Source: Lycorma delicatula (lineage: Eukaryota > Arthropoda > Insecta > Hemiptera > Fulgoridae). From it: a DNA stretch of 64,000 bases. Both the position numbers and the translations under genes were made by a program. The notes under the pieces are model-generated. The model was given only the letters and a program-made list of their open reading frames with translations. It had not been told where the DNA came from and searched no databases. Positions 59,827-64,000 of this stretch are shown piece after piece; position 1 is the stretch's first letter, and each line of letters begins with the position of its first letter. The DNA is taken from the NCBI RefSeq assembly GCF_047948215.1, contig NC_134460.1:12047001-12111000 (forward strand), in the 5' to 3' direction.

Positions 59827-60104
59827 TTTATAAAATAAATAAATATAAACGGTTATAAAAATGGTAACATAATGGTTATATCGGATGATATTAATAATAA
59901 CCCTAAAGTTTGTAATTTATTGGTCGACGGGCTAATACGTAAGTATCGATAGTTGTGGATGTAAAAACTATAAACGAAGACAAAATTAGAATATTTAAAA
60001 CAGATAAGTGAGGATTTAGAAAGTAGGATAATTTTCAATGAGGTTAAGAAATAAACACAAAATAAAATAGAATCAAGAAAACTTCGATAAGACGTGGTCT
60101 CCTC
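59827..60104. other. AT-rich DNA, no gene seen
   Basis: Nothing recognised. Confidence 0.55.
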
Positions 60105-61505
60105 ATATAGCATGCGCTAATTGTTCTGTACATTTAAGAGGATGGCTGAAAGGTACACGGAAGGCTTTGCCATTTGGTGTACTTACGGTTTGGCGTGAAC
60201 CAAAGGATCATGTAACCGATTGTTACTTTTGTTTTACAAGTGTGACTGGAATTTCTAAAAAATCTGAACATACTGTAAAATATCCTTCATTGCAATCTGC
60301 AATCAGGCTTGTACCTCACAGTGAAATTATTCCAGTTCCTGACCCACCTGTGAATGTATAGTTCGAAAGCAGCGATAAAGAATCAGGCAGTGCTGAAGAA
60401 GACAACAATGATTTTGATTTTGAATTATCTTCCAATAAGCTACATCTTATATCACAAGGTAAATTAGATGACTCCGTTAGGGATTTAAATTTTTCAAAAA
60501 ATCAAGCGAACTATTAGGATCGAGACTGCAAGGTTAGAATTTACTTTAAAAAAAAAAAAATACAAAAACTTCGGGCTTTCGAAGCCGACAAAAAGAACTT
60601 TCTCAGTACCTTATTGATATAAATATTTTGGTTTATTGCACAAATATTGATGAGCTTATGTTGCATTTACGACAAATTCATAAACATGAAGACTGGCGGC
60701 TTTTGCCTATGGTATTAATTTGAAAAAGACATACGATGTAATGAAAGACATTGTTGAAAAAAAAAATTGTAAAAAACATAGCTGGAACATATGTGGTGAT
60801 TTGAAAGTTATAATTATTTTGTTAGGCATGCAGTTAGGCTATAAATAATGGGACAACCGAGCTAACATTATATTACCAAAGAGTGGAAGAAACGAGACAA
60901 CAACTCCAAATGGGAAAAATACTATTTATGAGCCCTTAGTTGAACCCAAAAAAAATATTTTTATCCTCTCCATATCAAGCCAGGATTAATGAAAAAGTTT
61001 GTAAAAGCAATGAAGAAAGATAGTCCGGGATTTTTGCACATCAGGTAGAAATTTCCTAATGTAAGCGAAGGAAAAATTAAAGAAGGAATATTTGTTGGTC
61101 CTTAAATAAGAGAGTTGGTCGAAGATGATGCATTTAACTCGATGTTAAATAATGTAGAAAGTGCAGCTTGGGCTTCATTTAAAGACGTTTACAAAACTTT
61201 TCTCGGCAAACAAAAATTTCGACAATTACCACAATTTTGTTAATCAACCTCTTACTTCATACAGAGCTATGAGATGTAATATGTCTGTGAAAATACATTT
61301 CTTCCACTCACATCTGGATTTTTTTCCGGAAAACTTCGAAAAAGTAAGTGACGAAAACGGTGAACGTTTCCACCAAGACATTTTGGTGATGGAAAAGCCA
61401 CTTTAAAGGGAAATGGAATACTGACATGCTAGCCTGTTACTGTTGGACATTAATTATGGATGTACCTGAGGCTATTTATGAAAGAAAAGCATCAGCGAAA
61501 TCATG
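60105..61505 (+). pseudogene. Decayed copy of a multi-copy arthropod protein family (function unknown)
   Basis: Recognisable pieces lie in order but in changing frames. CANCSVHLRGWLKGTRKALP and FGVLTVWREPKDHVTDCYFC (about 60112-60238) form a likely zinc-binding start with C-x2-C and C-x2-C-like pairs. Then HTVKYPSLQSAIRLVPHSE; an acidic middle; TSYRAMRCNMSVKIHFFHSH and LDFFPENFEKVSDENGERFH (to about 61380); and WNTDMLACYCWTLIMDVPEA (about 61410-61470). Many stops and small indels lie between. From memory this is a repeat-borne protein seen in many copies in hemipterans and other invertebrates, usually unannotated, and probably part of a mobile element. I see no terminal repeats, so the class is not assigned. 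Confidence 0.55.
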
Positions 61506-61822
61506 CTAACACAGGTATGGCCAGGCAAAATTATAAATTTTACAGATTTTTATTATATTTTTTCTTAATTTTTTCCAGCATAATTTATTTTAAAAAGTGT
61601 ATTTGCAGATCTGTAATGTACGCAAAAAACAATTCAAGAAATGGTATCACACTTAGAGAAACATTAAATTTTTTTTTTGTCTATCCTTTTTTTTATTTAA
61701 AGAAAGGAAGGAGAATTTTAAAGAATATTTTAATTTTATTTTTATTATCATCACTTTGAATATTGCTTTTACACAAATTTTATTGAAGAATGAGATGATT
61801 GCAACGTAGATAAAAAAAATGA
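61506..61822. other. AT-rich DNA, no gene seen
   Basis: Nothing recognised. Confidence 0.55.
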
Positions 61823-61908
61823 CAGGCCCTTGCCGGAAACTGAACTCGAGACATCTGATAAAAAGCTAGCGTGCTAACCGTTACACCAGCTGGCTGGTTC
61901 AGCCGGCT
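61823..61908 (-). repeat. tRNA-like SINE head (third family)
   Basis: On the minus strand a perfect A box (TGGTGTAACGG, then TTAGCACG) is followed about 35 bp later by an imperfect B box (GAGTTCAGTTTCC) and then CGGCAAGGGCC. It is tRNA-like in layout, but the stems do not close as a tRNA, so a SINE head or tRNA pseudogene is likelier than a gene. Confidence 0.5.
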
Positions 61909-62482
61909 TATACGATCAGTAAAAAACTCCTCTCTCATTAAAAGTTAGAAAATAACGACAAGAGATATCATAAATTAGCAATGAAATTGCCCACACAGTT
62001 TCTTTATGATGCCGACCGAGAAACAAATGATGTAGTCAATCGGCATTATTTTAAAATCTAATTGTTCATAAAATAATATAATAATTTATGAAAGTTGTAT
62101 TTTATTTGTATAAAGACACGAATCGATACGTTATTAAACGTTGATTTCTATAAGGAATGAAACAGTGACGTAATGATGTACAGCCACTCCTCTTGAACAC
62201 GTTCGCCCACACTATCGCCACGGTGCGGTGGTAAAAATTTTTTTTATATATATACAGTTTGATATAATCCTTAACGTAACATATATTTTAAATAAAAATT
62301 AACAGTTTTTGCTCTTTAATTTTTACCTATTATTTTTCGATTCGCCATCCTTGTTGATTTTTATATTTAATATTTACGTATTAAATGAAAAAAAAAATGT
62401 GTTAGTAAACTACAGGCTGACGCCCAATTAATTCTTACCTTTTTTCATCGTGATAATAAAAAGTTAATGTATTGCGGGGAAA
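61909..62482. other. AT-rich DNA, no gene seen
   Basis: A GC-richer spot at about 62170-62235 is unassigned. Confidence 0.5.
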
Positions 62483-62560
62483 AAATCGATTCTGACTGGG
62501 ATTCGAACCCGAAACTTTTCGAATGAAAGGCCGAATCGAGATCTGCAACGTTTTTAGCCT
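62483..62560 (-). repeat. tRNA-like remnant with intact B box
   Basis: On the minus strand GGGTTCGAATCCC (complement of 62498-62510) is a perfect B box. The A box upstream is degraded (AAAGGCTAAAAACG). Probably another decayed tRNA-derived SINE head. Confidence 0.4.
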
Positions 62561-62569
62561 TTCTCTACG

Positions 62570-62578
<9 letters not shown>

Positions 62579-62620
<42 letters not shown>
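62579..62620. repeat. (TA)n microsatellite
   Basis: About 42 bp of uninterrupted TA abutting the 5' end of LINE copy 10. Confidence 0.97.
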
Positions 62621-62622
<2 letters not shown>

Positions 62623-63940
62623 AAAGAAAGCAGGGGCAGATAAATGTGAAGAATACAGAACAATTAGTTTAACTAGTCATGCATCAAAAATCTTAACTAG
62701 AATTTTATACAGAAGAATTGAGAGGAGAGTGGAAGAAGTGTTACGAGAAGACCAATTTGGTTTCAGGAAAAGTATAGGGACAAGGGAAGCAATTTTAGGC
62801 CTCAGATTAATAGTAGAAGGAAGATTAAAGAAAAACAAACCAACATACTTGGCGTTTATAGACCTAGAAAAGGCTTTCGATAACGTAGACTGGAATAAAA
62901 TGTTCAGCATTTTAAAAAAATTAGGGTTCAAATACAGAGATAGAAGAACAATTGCTAACATGTACAGGAACCAAACAGCAACAGTAACGATTGAAGAACA
63001 TAAGAAAGAAGCCGTAATAAGAAAGGGAGTCCGACAAGGATGTTCCCTATCTCCGTTACTTTTTAATCTTTACATGGAACTAGCAGTTAATGATGTTAAA
63101 GAACAATTTAGATTCGGAGTAACAGTACAAGGTGAAAAGATAAAGATGCTACGATTTGCTGATGATAAAGTAATTCTAGCCGAGAGTAAAAAGGATTTAG
63201 AAGAAACAATGAACGGCATAGATCATAGAAGTCCTACGCAAGAACTATCGCATGAAAATAAACAAGAACAAAACAAAAGTAATGAAATGTAGTAGAAATA
63301 ACAAAGATGGACCGCTGAATGTGAAAATAGGAGGAGAAAAGATTATGGAGGTAGAAGAATTTTGTTATTTGGGAAGTAAATTTACTAAAGATGGACGAAG
63401 CAGGAGCGATATAAAATGCCGAATAGCACAAGCTAAACGAGCCTTCAGTAAGAAATATAATTTGTTTACATCAAAAATTAATTTAAATGTCAGGAAACGA
63501 TTTTTGAAAGTGTATGTTTGGAGTGTCGCTTTATATGGAAGTGAAACTTGGACGATCGGAGTATCTGAGAAGAAAAGATTAGAAGCTTTTGAAATGCGGT
63601 GCTATAGGAGAATGTTAAAAATCAGACGGGTGGATAAAGTGACAAATGAAGAGGTATTGCGGCAAATAGATGAAGAAAGTAGCATTTGGAAAAATATAGT
63701 TAAAAGAAGAGACAGACTTATAGGCCACATACTAAGGCATCCTGGAATAGTCGCTTTAATATTGGAAGGACAGGTAGAAGGAAAAAATTGTGTAGGCAGG
63801 CCACGTTTGTAGTATGTAAAACAAATTGTTGGGGATGTAGGATGTAGAGGGTATACTGAAATGAAACGCCTAGCACTAGATAGGGAATCTTGGAGAGCTG
63901 CATCAAACCAGTCAAATGACTGAAGACAAAAAAAAAAAAA
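62621..63940 (+). mobile_element. RTE-like LINE copy 10, inserted at a TA repeat
   Basis: Starts in the coding sequence for P-K-K-A-G-A-D-K immediately after the TA microsatellite and ends in poly(A) at 63928-63940. RT motifs are readable in 62729-63292, with motif C altered to FADDKVIL and LGEDQF changed to LREDQF. A short insertion in the G-I-D-E-V codons near 63224 shifts the frame; 63252-63812 then continues in the normal frame. GAG to TAG at 63810-63812 ends it early in R-L-E-Y. Target-site duplication not resolved because the left flank is the TA repeat. Confidence 0.95.
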
Positions 63941-64000
63941 CATATCCTAGTGTAATATCATATCATAGAGTAAATTATAAAATGTATAATGCGTAAATTA

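Noticed and set aside
61823..61908. Functional tRNA gene
   Set aside because: A and B boxes are present, but acceptor and anticodon stems do not pair properly; SINE head or pseudogene is the better reading. The same applies to 3468-3550 and 62483-62560.

Overview
This window looks like a stretch of AT-rich insect nuclear DNA, most likely hemipteran. That is inferred from the mix of repeats and base composition; the sequence alone does not name a species. There are no operons, prokaryotic signals, rRNA genes or convincing functional tRNA genes. I recognise no complete host protein-coding gene. Nearly everything identifiable is mobile-element DNA set in AT-rich intergenic or intronic sequence. 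The one candidate host exon is weak: a 119-bp UPF0235/DUF167-like piece at 56260-56378 on the minus strand.

The dominant element is one non-LTR retrotransposon (LINE) family, with reverse transcriptase and a C-terminal tail resembling the RTE/BovB group. Ten clear copies lie at 1-128, 4142-5632, 15199-15605, 23578-24815, 25801-26883, 41207-42437, 50923-52328, 54826-56108, 58058-59582 and 62621-63940, on both strands. A tiny 3' remnant lies at 7130-7163 and an older divergent relative at 50765-50885. All copies visible at their 5' side are 5'-truncated and none contains an endonuclease domain. Copies are near-identical, and several have clean target-site duplications of 11-12 bp, so the family was active recently. 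The copy at 23578-24815 keeps a 396-codon open frame.

A tRNA-derived SINE family is interspersed, with eight sense copies, one divergent antisense copy and one 3' fragment. Four copies have good 13-16 bp target-site duplications. Other elements are a degenerate mariner-type transposon with near-perfect terminal inverted repeats (12660-13962), sitting beside the antisense remnant of a second transposase (about 12060-12510); two 3' ends of an RNase H-bearing LINE (21740-23032 and 33583-34075); an R1-like LINE 3' end (about 28640-29745, minus); a LINE ORF1 remnant (20217-20440); and a heavily decayed copy of a multi-copy arthropod protein family (60105-61505).

Less familiar structures are: several elements that share an end made of a short hairpin followed by TATTGTRAT (9411, 37763 and 53654, with weaker cases near 8505 and 18255); a 188-bp foldback MITE (59639-59826); two tandem arrays (3 x about 241 bp at 43944-44672; 4 x about 170 bp at 46803-47485); a compound CA/TA/CA/GA microsatellite (39379-39568); and a 40-bp near-perfect palindrome at 48690-48729. 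The recognised genes do not form a cellular pathway. What works together here is the retrotransposition system: the LINE RT acting on its own 3' end, and a SINE using some other, unseen LINE because its tail does not match.
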